Shown piece by piece: positions 34,101 through 43,795 of a DNA stretch of 64,000 nucleotides. Below the pieces are notes generated by a model. It was not told the origin of the DNA and did no database searches. It saw only the letters and a program-made list of their open reading frames with translations. The stretch's first letter is position 1. Every line of letters starts with the position of its first letter. Both the position numbers and the translations under genes were made by a program. Source of the DNA: Chenopodium formosanum (lineage: Eukaryota > Streptophyta > Magnoliopsida > Caryophyllales > Amaranthaceae). The stretch spans positions 26,988,072-27,052,071 of the forward strand of contig CM044879.1 of NCBI GenBank assembly GCA_024500155.1, in the 5' to 3' direction.

Positions 34101-34468
34101 AAGTGCCAACAGCAAGGTACGGGCTGATGACAGAAGAAAGAAATCAAGCAGAACTGATTCACAATTTAGACATAGTAGAGGAGCTAAGGGAAGACGCACA
34201 AATGAGAATGGCGGCATACCAACAGGAAGTAGCAAGATCCTTCAACAAGAACGTTAGAGTCAAAATCTTCAAGCTAGGAGATTGGGTCCTCAGAAAGGTC
34301 TACGAAAACACCAAGGAAGTCAATGCAGGAAAGCTAGCACCCAACTGGGAAGGACCCTATGAAATCACCAAGGTAGTAGGGAACGGAGCATACAGACTCA
34401 GGAATGCAGAAGGGAAAGGAGTACAGCGAAGCTGGAATGCAACACATTTAAAATTATATCATTTCTGA
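31193..34468 (+). CDS. Tat2 pol: RT, RNase H, second RNase H, integrase
   Basis: An open frame of about 1,090 codons, in the same frame as gag-protease but after two stops. It starts without an ATG (31193 is TTG), so expression probably needs readthrough, splicing or processing. RT: YPEWLANVVVVGKKNGKW, CIDFTDINKACPKD, MPFGLKNAGATYQ and catalytic YVDDMV. The RT-linked RNase H follows (YYIGKTLLSAETRYA). The second RNase H shows HTDGAANIRGVG, NNEAEYEAL and SDS. Integrase: HSGECGNHSGG, CLACQKHAP, then catalytic GMDI, TDNGSQF and NGQAESSNK. A C-terminal domain ends WNATHLKLYHF. All catalytic motifs seen are intact, so this pol could be functional. Confidence 0.92.
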   Translation: MSISEEQEATEVQLNPLHPDQKVRIGSELRTELKQQIYDFLEEEKDVFAWTNKDMKGIPPEVITHKLNVDPMHTPVKQKSRKFAPERNKIINEEIQNLLKTGKIREVKYPEWLANVVVVGKKNGKWRICIDFTDINKACPKDPFPLPHIDAMVDATAGHEFLSFMDAYSGYNQILMHKYDQEKTAFITSQGIYCYKVMPFGLKNAGATYQRLVNKMFEKQIGNTMEVYVDDMVVKSKKAEDHVRDLREAFVILKQYGMKLNPTKCTFGVQSGKFLGYMVTQRGIEASPEQVKAILDLERPKSKKDVQSLTGKIAALNRFISKSSEKNRAFYEVLKKNKEFKWEQEHDEAFQKLKEYLANPLILSKPKEGEPLQLYLAVSEGTISAVLTREEEKEQFPIYYIGKTLLSAETRYASLEKIILALFVASVKLRPYFESHTIQVRTNYPIRAIMRKPEMSGRMEKWALHLSRYDIKYEPRTAVKSQALADFVADFSPTLEEEAQKEVLALQEPKATQKWILHTDGAANIRGVGLGVVLTSPQGDKIAQAIRCNFKATNNEAEYEALITRLTVARDMKIQHLEVISDSLLMVNQINGQYAAKDARMIAYLEVTKKLIKEFKEFRIEQVPRNLNTEADALANLGSNINPEEFGTIPLVHVLSPAIEKESTMSVCETQIGPTEEEDNSWITPLKEYLLGNTKPTGKVTAQAFTQKASKYCLISNVLFKKSAAGPFLRCLERKEAQQVLQSLHSGECGNHSGGRNLANRALRMGYYWPSMRKDAVEFSKKCLACQKHAPLTHKPSEELHPTLTPWPFMKWGMDIVKLPPSSGQRVYFLAMTDYFSKWIEAEAYKEIKDKHVISFIKRNILSRFGVPAEIITDNGSQFISNKTTKFCREWNISLITSTPRYPQANGQAESSNKVLIANMKKRLEGAKGKWADELPNILWADRTTPKGAIGHTPFSLVYGCEAVIPTEVEVPTARYGLMTEERNQAELIHNLDIVEELREDAQMRMAAYQQEVARSFNKNVRVKIFKLGDWVLRKVYENTKEVNAGKLAPNWEGPYEITKVVGNGAYRLRNAEGKGVQRSWNATHLKLYHF

Positions 34469-34503
34469 AGAAGGTACGCAATTGTTATTTCAATTTTGTC
34501 TTT

Positions 34504-34504
34504 C

Positions 34505-34533
<29 letters not shown>
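34504..34533 (+). repeat. Poly(A) run
   Basis: About 29 consecutive A residues just after pol of Tat2. Confidence 0.9.
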
Positions 34534-34535
<2 letters not shown>

Positions 34536-35080
34536 AAACACAAAAAAATCAGAAAACACAAAAACACAAAAATCTCCAACAGCCAGACTCAGCACGAAAG
34601 GTACTCATCTATCTCTTGTCAATTTACTTTATGATCACTACGAGTACTGACTTTGGCATCGGAGGGCCGTTGGGGAAACCCACGGCCACCCCTCACCTTC
34701 TTCTATTTTGCAAGGAACATGATCGATATTACAGAGCAAGGATACAACAAGTCCCTTCACTACAGAACAAAGACAAAGCATTCCTGAAAGGAACAGACAT
34801 ACCACCCTCACAGAACTTACAAACACATGTAAGTGTAATACAACTGTAATACAACTGTAATACAACAGTAATACATTCGTGATACAATTGTAAACATACC
34901 ACACTACGCAGAAACAAGAATCGCACAACAAGAAAGACAGTAATAATTAAGTTGCATTTCAACAAAATTAAACAAAGCATCCAGTTACAAACATGTAGCA
35001 CAAAAGAAGAACAAATTATCCAGCTAAAAACAGCATCCAAAGTTGTACATTTTTTTTAAGGTGACGCAGCACCAGCTAAA

Positions 35081-37042
35081 CTAATTCTTTCCCATATTGT
35101 CAGCAGGGATCACTTCTTCAGCTACAGGCTTCATCACCTCTGGGGCATCCTTGACTTCTTCATTATGAGGAGAATTCACCTCCTCATCAGCAAAGCTCAG
35201 CAGTAAGGTACCAGGAGCAGCAGTCCCTTCAGGAAACGTCCTCTCAAAAGAAGCCTTATCACCATCATAATCCCAAGCCTCATGCTTTCCTTGCTGAAAC
35301 TCCTCCATCATCTCAAGACGTGCTTTCCCATAGTAGTACGTAGCAGCATCAATGGCCTCATTAGCAGCTTCCTTCAGGGTACTTTTCAGCCCGTCTCGCT
35401 CAAAAATGCAGTCCCGATGCTTAGCTCGTTCAGACTTCAAAGCCTCAGTAGCAGCCTTGTACTTATCAGACAAAGCATCACGTTCCTTCTTCATAGCTTC
35501 ATACACCCGAGAAAATTATGACACCTTGCCTAAAACACCAAGGCAGGACTGGAGACTCTACACAGCAAAAACGAAGGGTAAAGAAGCATATTTCAATAAG
35601 GTCGATTTTTATGCGAAAAATTTTTGGAGTACACCATACCTGGAAGGACTGTACAGCCGCTTCTTGGGAAAGATCAGCAAAAGTCATCGAAGACTGGCGA
35701 TCCTTGAAGGAGGGAAACAACAAGGTATCCACATGTGGAGCAAGAGAGTCAAAGGAAAACTCAGCAGCGTCAACATCAATGGGCATCTCCAATTTCCTCT
35801 TAAGACCAGCACGAGGCGGAGGCGGAGGTGCAGCACCCCTAGGAGCAACCATCTTGATGGGAGCAGCTTCAGAAGTCTGGGGGGACGAACGAGATTTAAG
35901 ACGACCCAAGATGGAGGATGAGCTAAGAAGATCATGAGACCTCAGTGACCTTGTTGTATCTACGGGGAATACAGTTGGGTCAATAAACATACAACTAGGA
36001 ATACAACAAATGTACACAACAAGGATCACATTAAACATATACAGCAAGGACGTCAATAACAAACAACTAAGAATAACAAATACGCGCAAATGTGTTCAAC
36101 AAAGAAACGGCCAAATTCAAAAATAAAAACATAAAAGCAAACCAACCACGTATTCACAAAAGCATAAGCACAATAAAGCATCAAAATTCACAAGGGAGAA
36201 AGAAAACAAACCTTGAGACATGGCTGGAGCACCTTTCTGCTCAGAATCAGATTCGTCCAAAGACTTAATTTGAACAACTACCTCAGGCTGCGTCAATTTG
36301 ATGAAAGACCTCTCGTCTGCACTCAACTCGTATAACTTGTCTATCAAGGATGGAGACTGAGAGCGCTGCTTCAATTTACTCACTGCAATCAACAGGCAAA
36401 TAAGCCCAAATCAACAAAGAAGGAAAGAAGAATATAAAAGAATAGGAAACAAAATACCTTCGGCCTCAACAGTGTCAATCAAAAAATCACAATCATCACC
36501 CAACAAATCAATCCTCACAAAAAAGAACTTGTGATACACTGATACCACTTTTTGTCAAACGCCTTCTCCAGATCAGTCACCAAAGGACCAACGCCATCCT
36601 TCAGGCAAAGACCAACCCGACCTTTACCACTGGTCCTGATAGTGTAAGGGTAACACAAATCCCTCACATCAAGTTCTATACCCAATTTCGCACTCAGCAA
36701 ATCCAAAATTCTCAATGCCCTCCAAGTTTGGGGCAATAACTAACAAGGCGAAACCCTAACTCTAGAAAGAAATTGACGAACAAGAGCAGAAAAAGGAAAC
36801 GTATGCCCAATTACAAAGGGATACTCAAAGAAACACACCCAACCAGCCCTCTCCCTGGCTGATGGAATTTTCACCACAACCCCATCAGGAAAACGCGCAA
36901 GCGTAGCAATGTTCTGGACCTCCTCCTTCGTAACAGTGGAAGGATAAGTATCCTTGACAAGAAAGACGTTTTGCGCCACCAAGTTCGGCTTTTTCACACC
37001 CTCATCCACCCCAGCAAACACCACTCTCACACGATCATCCAT
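35081..37042 (-). pseudogene. Tat2 antisense ORF (Transposase_28-like), spliced, damaged
   Basis: This minus-strand gene starts at the ATG at 37042 (MDDRVRVVFAGVDEGVKKPN). It has a Transposase_28-like region (YPFVIGHTFPFSALVRQFL). Inferred exons: 37042-36458, 36382-36212, 35959-35640 and about 35511-35081, with GT-AG borders for the first two introns. The last acceptor appears as GG rather than AG. The final exon is a coiled coil with an acidic tail, ending at TAG 35081-35083. Lesions: in-frame TAG at 36741-36743 and a one-base frame change near 36540. It occupies the same place as the Tat1 antisense gene but differs greatly in sequence. The protein's role is unknown. Confidence 0.65.
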
Positions 37043-37333
37043 CACAAAAACAGGAAAAAGAAAATACAAAGCAAAACAGAGCAAACAGAGAGGAGAGATA
37101 AAATACCTGATGAAATTGAAATTAGGGGCAAAACAATTGAAGTGATTAGACAACAGCCTGCACACCCAATAAATACCAAAGACGGAAATGAAACCGTCCT
37201 TCACAGTTATCGAGGAAGTTGCCTTAAAACCGCCACCACTTTCTATTTTGTTAACCGTTGAAGCAATTTCTGAATTTCAAAATAATTTCCAGAATTTTCT
37301 TTAAGTAATTTTCACTTCCAAATACTTGGAAAT

Positions 37334-37349
37334 AAAAATTAGGGGCAAT
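37334..37349 (+). other. Tat2 polypurine tract
   Basis: AAAAATTAGGGGCAAT is the only purine-rich sequence abutting the 3' LTR. Confidence 0.5.
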
Positions 37350-37903
37350 TGTTGGGCCCGTATTGTAATACGACCCATAAGGTTTAGGGCACCAGTCCAA
37401 GAAGCAAGACATCAACAAAATAAGCAAAACGGCTTGATTGGAGTAAACAAGGAAAGCAGCTTCAAGGATATCAATCACAAAGATACTTGCCAAAGATACA
37501 CCTACAGAACATGGAAGGAGATAAACCAAGAAGATCTTCCCCATTTTGAATAGATCTCGAATATCTTTGTAAACCCTAGAGTTCCCTAGGTATAAATAAG
37601 CATAATTAGACATTTTAAGCACTCATGTACGCACCAATACTCTAAATATAATAGAAATATTCTCCATTTATCTACGGAGCTTCATCCCTACTGAGGAAGG
37701 AGGCTAGTCCTTATTCAGTATTGTATCTCTAAACTCACTCTTTTCATTGTAGAATTCATTTTGTTTATCTATTGCTATTTCGTTGCTTATTTATTACTTT
37801 ATTATTGCTTTATTGCTATTTTATATGCCTTTGGTAGTATGATTGTTATTACCCCACAAACCTAGCAGATTCTCATATGTCCTTGTTGAGATTTGCCTAA
37901 ACA
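37350..37903 (+). repeat. Tat2 3' LTR
   Basis: 554 bp, pairing with 28407-28960 with about six substitutions and no indel. Confidence 0.95.
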
Positions 37904-37908
37904 AAACT

Positions 37909-39130
37909 CGTTCATAAATTGATAAGTAAAGGTAAAACTTTATAACTGTATATTCAATTTCAAATACTCGATCATGTCTTTATATGAAGTGATTAAATTA
38001 AGGGTTTATTCGCATACGTTTATTTTTAGTTCAGTTCAGTTAAGTTCAGTGCAGCTCTAATAACTTCAGTTCATTTCAGGGTTAATTTAACCGAACTACC
38101 TATTAACCTTTGATCGAAATCAGTTGACTGAATGACCTTTGACCAAAATCATCTAGACAGACATCATTTAGACCGAAATCATTCTTTCAAAATTTATCGA
38201 ACTAAATCAATGCATTGATTGATCAAGCAAACTAAGGACATTCAATCATTCTTACAAAATCGACTACTTTAATTGATCGAGCAAAATAAGGAAATTCATT
38301 CATTCTTACAAAATCGACTACTTTGATTGATCGAATAAAATAAGGGAATCCATTCATTGTTACAAAATCGACTACTTTGATTGATCGAACAAACTAAGGA
38401 AATCCAATCATTCTTAAAAATCGACTACTTTGATTGATTGAACAAACTATAGAAATTCAATCATCCTTACAAAATCGACTACTTTAATTGACTGAACAAA
38501 ATAAAGATATTCAATCATTCTTGCAATAGTTATCGAAGTAAATAGCGTACTTTGATTTATCGAACATAATAAGGAAATTCAATCATTGTTTCAATAACTA
38601 TCGAACAAAATTAGGAAATTCAACAATTTTTTCAATTCAATAGTTATCGAACAAAATCAATGCGTTGATTGATCGAACAAAATAAGGAAATTAAAAAATT
38701 AGTACTCAAATTGAATATGGTGCTACTAACCGAACTACCTAATAACCTTTGACGGGAATCAATTAGACCGAAATCATTCTTTGAATAATCATTGAAAAAA
38801 AATCAATGTGTTGATTTATGAATTCATTAATTATCAACAAAATGATTTTGATGATTATCGAATAGTTATTATTATATTTTTCAATAATAATTATGATTCA
38901 TATTTTTGAGTCTCTATACGTTTTACGACAACTACTTTATTTGAATAACTTTTACAAATTTGCAATTGGATGTGGTCATTTGAATTAATTTCGATTTTTT
39001 TCCCAAAAGTATTTTAACATTATCGAATTGAATATGGATTGTGTCATTGAATTGAATATGGATTGGGTTCTAAAATTAAAATTTCTTTTTTCCCCCAAAA
39101 GTGGCCACTTGTCACATTTCCATTGGGCTT
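37909..39130. other. Host interval with no gene
   Basis: AT-rich. It contains a short TTCAGTTCAG stretch at 38026-38082 and the minisatellite listed below. No ORF is supported. Confidence 0.6.
38208..38720 (+). repeat. ~54-bp minisatellite
   Basis: Units GACTACTTTGATTGATCGAA...ATCATTCTTACAAAATC begin at 38262, 38316, 38370, 38423 and 38477 (spacings 54, 54, 53, 54). Degenerate units continue on both sides. Confidence 0.88.
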
Positions 39131-39136
39131 TATAAC

Positions 39137-39144
39137 TATAAATA
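39137..39144 (+). promoter_or_regulatory. Candidate TATA box
   Basis: TATAAATA lies 64 bases before the ATG of the ORF at 39201, a plausible plant promoter spacing. There is no other support. Confidence 0.4.
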
Positions 39145-39200
39145 AAAGTTCCTCTTCCCTTTCATAAATTTTTATCACACTTAAAAGCCACTCACTAATT

Positions 39201-40100
39201 ATGCCTCCTATGTTAAGCTTCACCCCTTTAGGCAGCCCTGCTCTACTGTACTACACCGCCCTACAAGGTGGTTTGAATGCAGAGTTTGACATGAATGAGA
39301 TGGTTTGCTTCACCCAAACCAACCTCAAAACTAGCCCAACTGAAATTTCCTACCTTTGGAAAGCAGCCTTTAACCCATCAATCCGTTTCGACAATGAACC
39401 TTCTAACATGAAAATGGCGCCTAAAGCTGGTGGTCCACTACGACCAGCCCACCTCCCATCCATCAACGACTGGCTCCCAATGGATAAGAAGTTTAAGATC
39501 TTGCTCGACTGGTACTTCATCACAGCATTAGTGAAGGATACACAAACCCTTTTGCCATCATTCTTGATGCATTTAATAGACCCTAAGCCTGTACTTGATT
39601 TTGCGGCCCCTCCATTTATTATGCACGATGATGATTTGCGCCTCCGGATGGCTTCCTTCTGTGATGCTTTCCAGGTGGTATATCTCCCCCCTGCACCACG
39701 TTTTCTACATCTCTATGTCATTGAGTCTCTGCCTCTTGAAGTGCCAAGTTATACTTGTTCAGTCATTCAACCAGTACAGTGCACCCGAAACGATGCGCAC
39801 ATGCTCCCAATGCCTCCTGCAACTAAGCTTGTTTGCTGGACTGTGCGAGGGGTGGGTCGACCATCCTTTGTTCGAAATTTCAACTTCATGTTACAAATGC
39901 ATCAACCTGATGTTATCATTTTGTTAGAAATTAGAAACAACGTTGGTAACACGTTAAAACGATTGCAAAGATTGGTGGTAACTTCATCTACGCTCACTCT
40001 ATTCTTTACTCCTTTAAAGGAGGGGCAGCGCTGCTATGGCGGTTTGAAGTACTTTAGACTCAGACCCACTACCAAGGTCTGGGGTCGCAGTATATTTTAG
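39201..40100 (+). CDS. Hypothetical protein with a LINE-endonuclease-like C-terminus
   Basis: A 299-residue ORF from an ATG. I do not recognise the first 210 residues. The last third (KLVCWTVRGVGRPSFVRNF, then HQPDVIILLEIRNN) resembles the N-terminal strands of the apurinic-type endonuclease of plant LINE ORF2 proteins, where W-N-V-R-G and LLE motifs are usual. The catalytic Asn is Thr here. Endonuclease-like coding continues to about 40130 in another frame (GNFIYAHSI, GGAALLWRFEVL), so a frame change near 39970 cuts it short. It is probably a gene fragment fused to, or a remnant of, a LINE. Expression is untested. Confidence 0.45.
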   Translation: MPPMLSFTPLGSPALLYYTALQGGLNAEFDMNEMVCFTQTNLKTSPTEISYLWKAAFNPSIRFDNEPSNMKMAPKAGGPLRPAHLPSINDWLPMDKKFKILLDWYFITALVKDTQTLLPSFLMHLIDPKPVLDFAAPPFIMHDDDLRLRMASFCDAFQVVYLPPAPRFLHLYVIESLPLEVPSYTCSVIQPVQCTRNDAHMLPMPPATKLVCWTVRGVGRPSFVRNFNFMLQMHQPDVIILLEIRNNVGNTLKRLQRLVVTSSTLTLFFTPLKEGQRCYGGLKYFRLRPTTKVWGRSIF

Positions 40101-40140
40101 AAGCCTTTGTTCAGGTGTTGGGTTTAACTATGCCAATTAA

Positions 40141-41024
40141 ATATCGTAAATTTTTGTTAATTTAGTTAATTATTAAATAACCTCTGTTTTGTCACAGGGC
40201 TATCCCCCAACAGCGAGGTGAATGAGCAAGATTGGTTGCCAATGGCATGGAATGAGCTAGAGTACTTTGCGTTGATTTTGTTGTTTTGGGTTGTATTTTG
40301 AGGAAGTCATTGATGGTTATATTAAGCTAAGCTCGGATCCTTGTTATCCTGTTTTAAGAACTTTGTTTAGTTATTGTTTTAATTAATTAATTAGAAGTTG
40401 GTATCAAGCATTCCTAATCTTATTTTTGTAATTTAGGGGCCTATTTTGTATTCCTATTATACTATTTTGCCCTATTTATTAATAAACAATGCTTTTGTGT
40501 AATTTTGTATGTCTAATATCAATTATTAGTTAGTAATTAAATGTACTTGTTGTTATTATAGTCTAATTCTAATTATAGTAGGTAAATATTAATTATTATT
40601 CGTAAGGGTGGAAATTAGACATAGATAAATTATTAGTTGTAGTAGTTAAGTGATTAAAATAATTAGTTAATTATTAGTTTAATTAACTATTTGATTTTAA
40701 AATTGCTAATTTAATTAAATATTTAGTTAGTTAAATTACATTTGACCAATAGACTTATCAGTTTGATTATTAGTTTAAATAACGATGTATATAGTAGACT
40801 TAAAAGAAAAGTGTGTTTTCTACTTAATTTGAACAATTTTTGGCAACTTGAAAATGACCAAACTTTGACGAAAAATTTACTAAGACTATATTGACCAAAT
40901 TGACCAAACAAGGAAAATAAAATATGTCCACTTTTTGTATAAAACAATTATTCCAAAATCTAACTGTGTAGTTGAGATACAATTACAATTTACAAAGGTT
41001 GAGCATTTAGACTTATATTGCAAC
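40141..41024. other. AT-rich interval, no gene
   Basis: Rich in TTAATTA motifs. I see no coding potential or repeat family. Confidence 0.6.
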
Positions 41025-41027
41025 TTA

Positions 41028-41335
41028 GGCCCTGTTCTTTTCACCTTAAAAAAATAATATTAAGTAAAAAATAATTTCAGTTCAGTAAAAATAATTTCAG
41101 TTCAGTAAAATTAATTTCAGTTCAGTAAAAATAAGTTCAGTTCAGTAAAATTCAGTTTTCTTAAAGAAGAATTATAATAGAAAATCAGTAAAAATAATTT
41201 CAGTTCAGAAAAAATAATTTAATTTCAGTAATAATAATTTCAGTTCAGTAAAATTAAGTTTAGTTCAGTAAAAATAAGTTCAGTTCAGTAAAAATAATTT
41301 CAATTCAATAAAATTAAGGTGAATCAAACAGGGCC
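41028..41335. mobile_element. Tourist/Harbinger-like MITE with TTCAG array
   Basis: 308 bp with imperfect 22-bp inverted ends (GGCCCTGTTCTTTTCACCTT vs GGCCCTGTTTGATTCACCTT) and TTA on both sides (41025-41027, 41336-41338). The GGCC tips and TTA duplication fit PIF/Harbinger MITEs. The interior is almost entirely a degenerate 20-bp repeat, TAATTTCAGTTCAGTAAAAA. Confidence 0.88.
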
Positions 41336-41600
41336 TTAGTCTCTTCATTTAGACCAGAATTGTTTTATTAGATGCCTATTGGATGTGACTAGTCATTGAT
41401 AGAGTGCTTTTTTCAACAAAAATCAACACCACAATTGAGTGTTGCACAAGTTTATCAAATCAAGAGAAGTGTCAATTTGGAAATGCTTAAGTATGGTACA
41501 AAATATTATTTTTTTTAAAATAGTTAATTTTGTTAATCTGGTTTTTATCTAATTAGTGCGATTAATTATGGTTAAACTCAGAAATTATTAAAAATAACAA

Positions 41601-42566
41601 GGAAAATTTGTCAGGGACAACCTTTTATAAAGCAATTTTTGTGTGGGACAACCTTATAAATTTTTTTTAGCAAAGTCAGACCACTTTGAAAAATTTTTTT
41701 GTAAAGGAAGACCAACCCCCACTTTCAGGCCATTGACCACCGGATTCCGACGTTGACCCCCACGTGACAAGCACGTGCTCCGCTTTTCTTCTATTTACAC
41801 CCCTTTTCCCTCCAATTTTCCCACGAAAAAACCCCTCTCTCTCTAATTTGCTCGTTCTCTCTCTCATCCTTTAATTTTTTGCAGAAATGTAATCTCAATT
41901 CCTCACTCATTAATGGCAGAGACAATTGCCCCTATTAAATCGTCAACCACCAAGTAAGTTCAAAATTTTCTACCCATTCAAATGTATTACAACCTCTTTG
42001 CCCTGTTTCGTGGTTGAAGAACTTGCAAGCAACAAATTTTCTACCTAGATTGTCATGGGTCCATGAAGTCCTTCTTGCAACTAGAAACCCACAACCACAT
42101 CTCTTCTCTTCAAATCGAGCCATAGTGAGTACTAATTCCCTGAAAATTAAGCAACAAACAAACCCCCAATCAAAACCCTAGAATTTTAACTTTAGGCAAA
42201 ATTGAACAAGAGTTAAGGAATTACTCACCTAATTGAGACCAATATTCAATTTGCCTTCGGATTGCTGATTGACAGAGTGGAATTCGAAATTGGGGAAGAA
42301 AATCATATCTGGAATCAAAATGAGAGAGAGAGGGGTTTTTTCGTGGTAAAATTGGAGGGAAAAGGGGTGTAAATTAAAGAAAAGTGGAGCACGTGCTTGT
42401 CACGTGGGGGTCAACGCCGGAATCCGGTGGTCAATGGCCTGAAAGTGGGGGTTGGTCTTCCTTTACAAAATTTTTTTTTAAAGTGGTCTGACTTTGCCAA
42501 AAAAAATTTATAAGGTTGTCCTAGACAAAAATTGTTTTATAAAAGGTTGTCCCTGACAAATTTTCC
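41601..42566 (-). mobile_element. MULE with ~245-bp terminal inverted repeats (MULE-1)
   Basis: 966 bp with arms 41601-~41848 and ~42325-42566 that are inverted copies (GGAAAATTTGTCAGGGACAA at one tip, its complement at the other). It is flanked by AAATAACAA and AGATAACAA, a 9-bp duplication with one mismatch, which is the Mutator hallmark. It encodes no transposase. The unique centre carries a minus-strand GRF-finger ORF with an intron. Its tips match those of MULE-2 at 44752-45806. Confidence 0.88.
41935..42123 (-). CDS. Small GRF-type zinc-finger protein inside MULE-1
   Basis: 62 codons from ATG 42123. Nearly the whole product is a GRF zinc finger: CGCGFLVARRTSWTHDN, then GRKFVAC and GCNTFEWV, giving the C-x-C ... 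GR-x-F ... C ... C-x-x-F-x-W pattern. GRF fingers bind nucleic acid and occur in plant proteins and MULE-borne genes. Upstream, a strong donor (AG|GTGAG at 42229) and acceptor (TTTTCAG|GG before 42139) define an 89-base 5' intron, so the ORF looks like a real transcription unit starting near the right arm. It could instead be a captured exon fragment. Confidence 0.65.
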   Translation of the reverse strand: MARFEEKRCGCGFLVARRTSWTHDNLGRKFVACKFFNHETGQRGCNTFEWVENFELTWWLTI

Positions 42567-43128
42567 AGATAACAATGAAAATTGTCATAGTCTTATAGAA
42601 CATTTTACAAAATAAGATTTATTATACGCTCATTCCACGTGTTTACGCAACTTAGTATAGGTAAAGCTACAAATTTTATTTTTCATAACTCTAAGTTGAA
42701 TCAACAAAACAAAATAAGTGTACGCAGGATTCTTTTATTGACGGGTCTCATCATGACTTACTTTTCTATCCTATAAAAGGAAGATGGACAAATCTCATAA
42801 CTCAAGCATAAGGGTTTTAGCAACAAATTACCAAAGGCTAAAAATCCAGAAATTTTATAATTATTAGCAACAATTTTGATATGGTATGGTTTTCAATGCG
42901 TAATTTCGTATCAATTTCGTTTTTATGATTTGGTTAGGCTTTGAATCTTTAAAATATAAACAATTCATTAAATCTTTTTTGTAGGCGACATGAAATTACC
43001 CGGATTTTGAAGTGGGGGTGAACGAAAGAAGGCTTGTTGGCATGGTAAGTATTTTTAATATCTAGCATTCGTTAATCAAATTTTGTTTTTTTTATTTTAA
43101 TCATGGTTTTTTGTACACCAAAATGTAG

Positions 43129-43795
43129 CGTATTCCGGGTACTTTAATTGAAGAAGTTCAAGGTATGAGTGGAAATCTAGAAGTATTTAGGGTATATGGT
43201 AATGCATCGTGGAATGTACTCCTCCGGATCGTGGATTTGGGATCCAAGTGGAAGTATTCTTTGGAAGGCGGTTGGGAAAATTTTGTGATCGAAAATGACT
43301 TAAAACTTGGTGATGTCTTAAAAATTTATTTATGTTATAACTCATGTGTTCGTGTTAGGGTGTTTAGAGCCGGTCTAGAGGTTGTGGATCCTATTGACAT
43401 AGCCCCAAAAGATAACCCAAACGTTGTAGAAGAAGAAAAATCGTGGTTTTTGGCAACTTTTACGAGGTCTTACATGCATCTAGGCGTAATGGTAAAAGGC
43501 AATCAAATTTTAATGTATTTGTCTGATAGCAACTCATATAATTCTAAATATTTCTAACTTGTTTTTGGTTTTTACATTATTTTGTAGAGTGTTCCAATTG
43601 AATTTGCTCGAGAGCACTTCATCGAACTTCCTGAGGACGCCGAAGCTCTATTACGATTTGGAAATAACGAGTGGGATGCAAATTTGCAAATATAATGTGA
43701 TGGTTGGAATAAAATCATTACTTGTTTCATTAACAAGGGGATTACGGATCTGATTCAACAAAAGAATACCCCAGACTAAGCAAGAATTTGTTGTA
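43129..43795 (+). pseudogene. B3-domain protein fragment (REM-like), broken
   Basis: Two exons are evident. 43129-43491 encodes a B3 DNA-binding domain (RIPGTLIEEV, VYGNASWNVLLRI, GWENFVIENDLKLGD) and leads into FLATFTRSYM. A GT-AG intron (43492-43587) is followed by exon 43588 onward, which starts a second B3 domain (SVPIEFAREHFIELP, NEWDANLQI). A TAA at 43693-43695 interrupts it, after which DGWNKIITCFINKG continues in frame. Upstream exons are unclear; a TATA-like TATAAAAGG lies at 42772. Plant B3/REM proteins are transcription factors. The nonsense codon and missing 5' exons suggest a pseudogene. Confidence 0.7.

Larger units (their letters stand above)
28407..37903 (+). mobile_element. 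Complete Tat-lineage gypsy retrotransposon (Tat2)
   Basis: 9,497 bp with 554-bp LTRs at 28407-28960 and 37350-37903 and AAACT duplicated at 28402-28406 and 37904-37908. Order: LTR, primer site, gag-protease, RT, RNase H, second RNase H-like domain, integrase, antisense spliced gene, polypurine tract, LTR. The LTRs differ at about six positions by eye, so it is fairly young. Pol is open from 31193 to 34468. Gag-protease is also open but has substitutions in two key motifs. It has no nested insertion, unlike its neighbour Tat1. Confidence 0.95.

Noticed and set aside
38208..38720. Possible CRISPR array
   Set aside because: The units are tandem with no unique spacers, and the genome is a plant.
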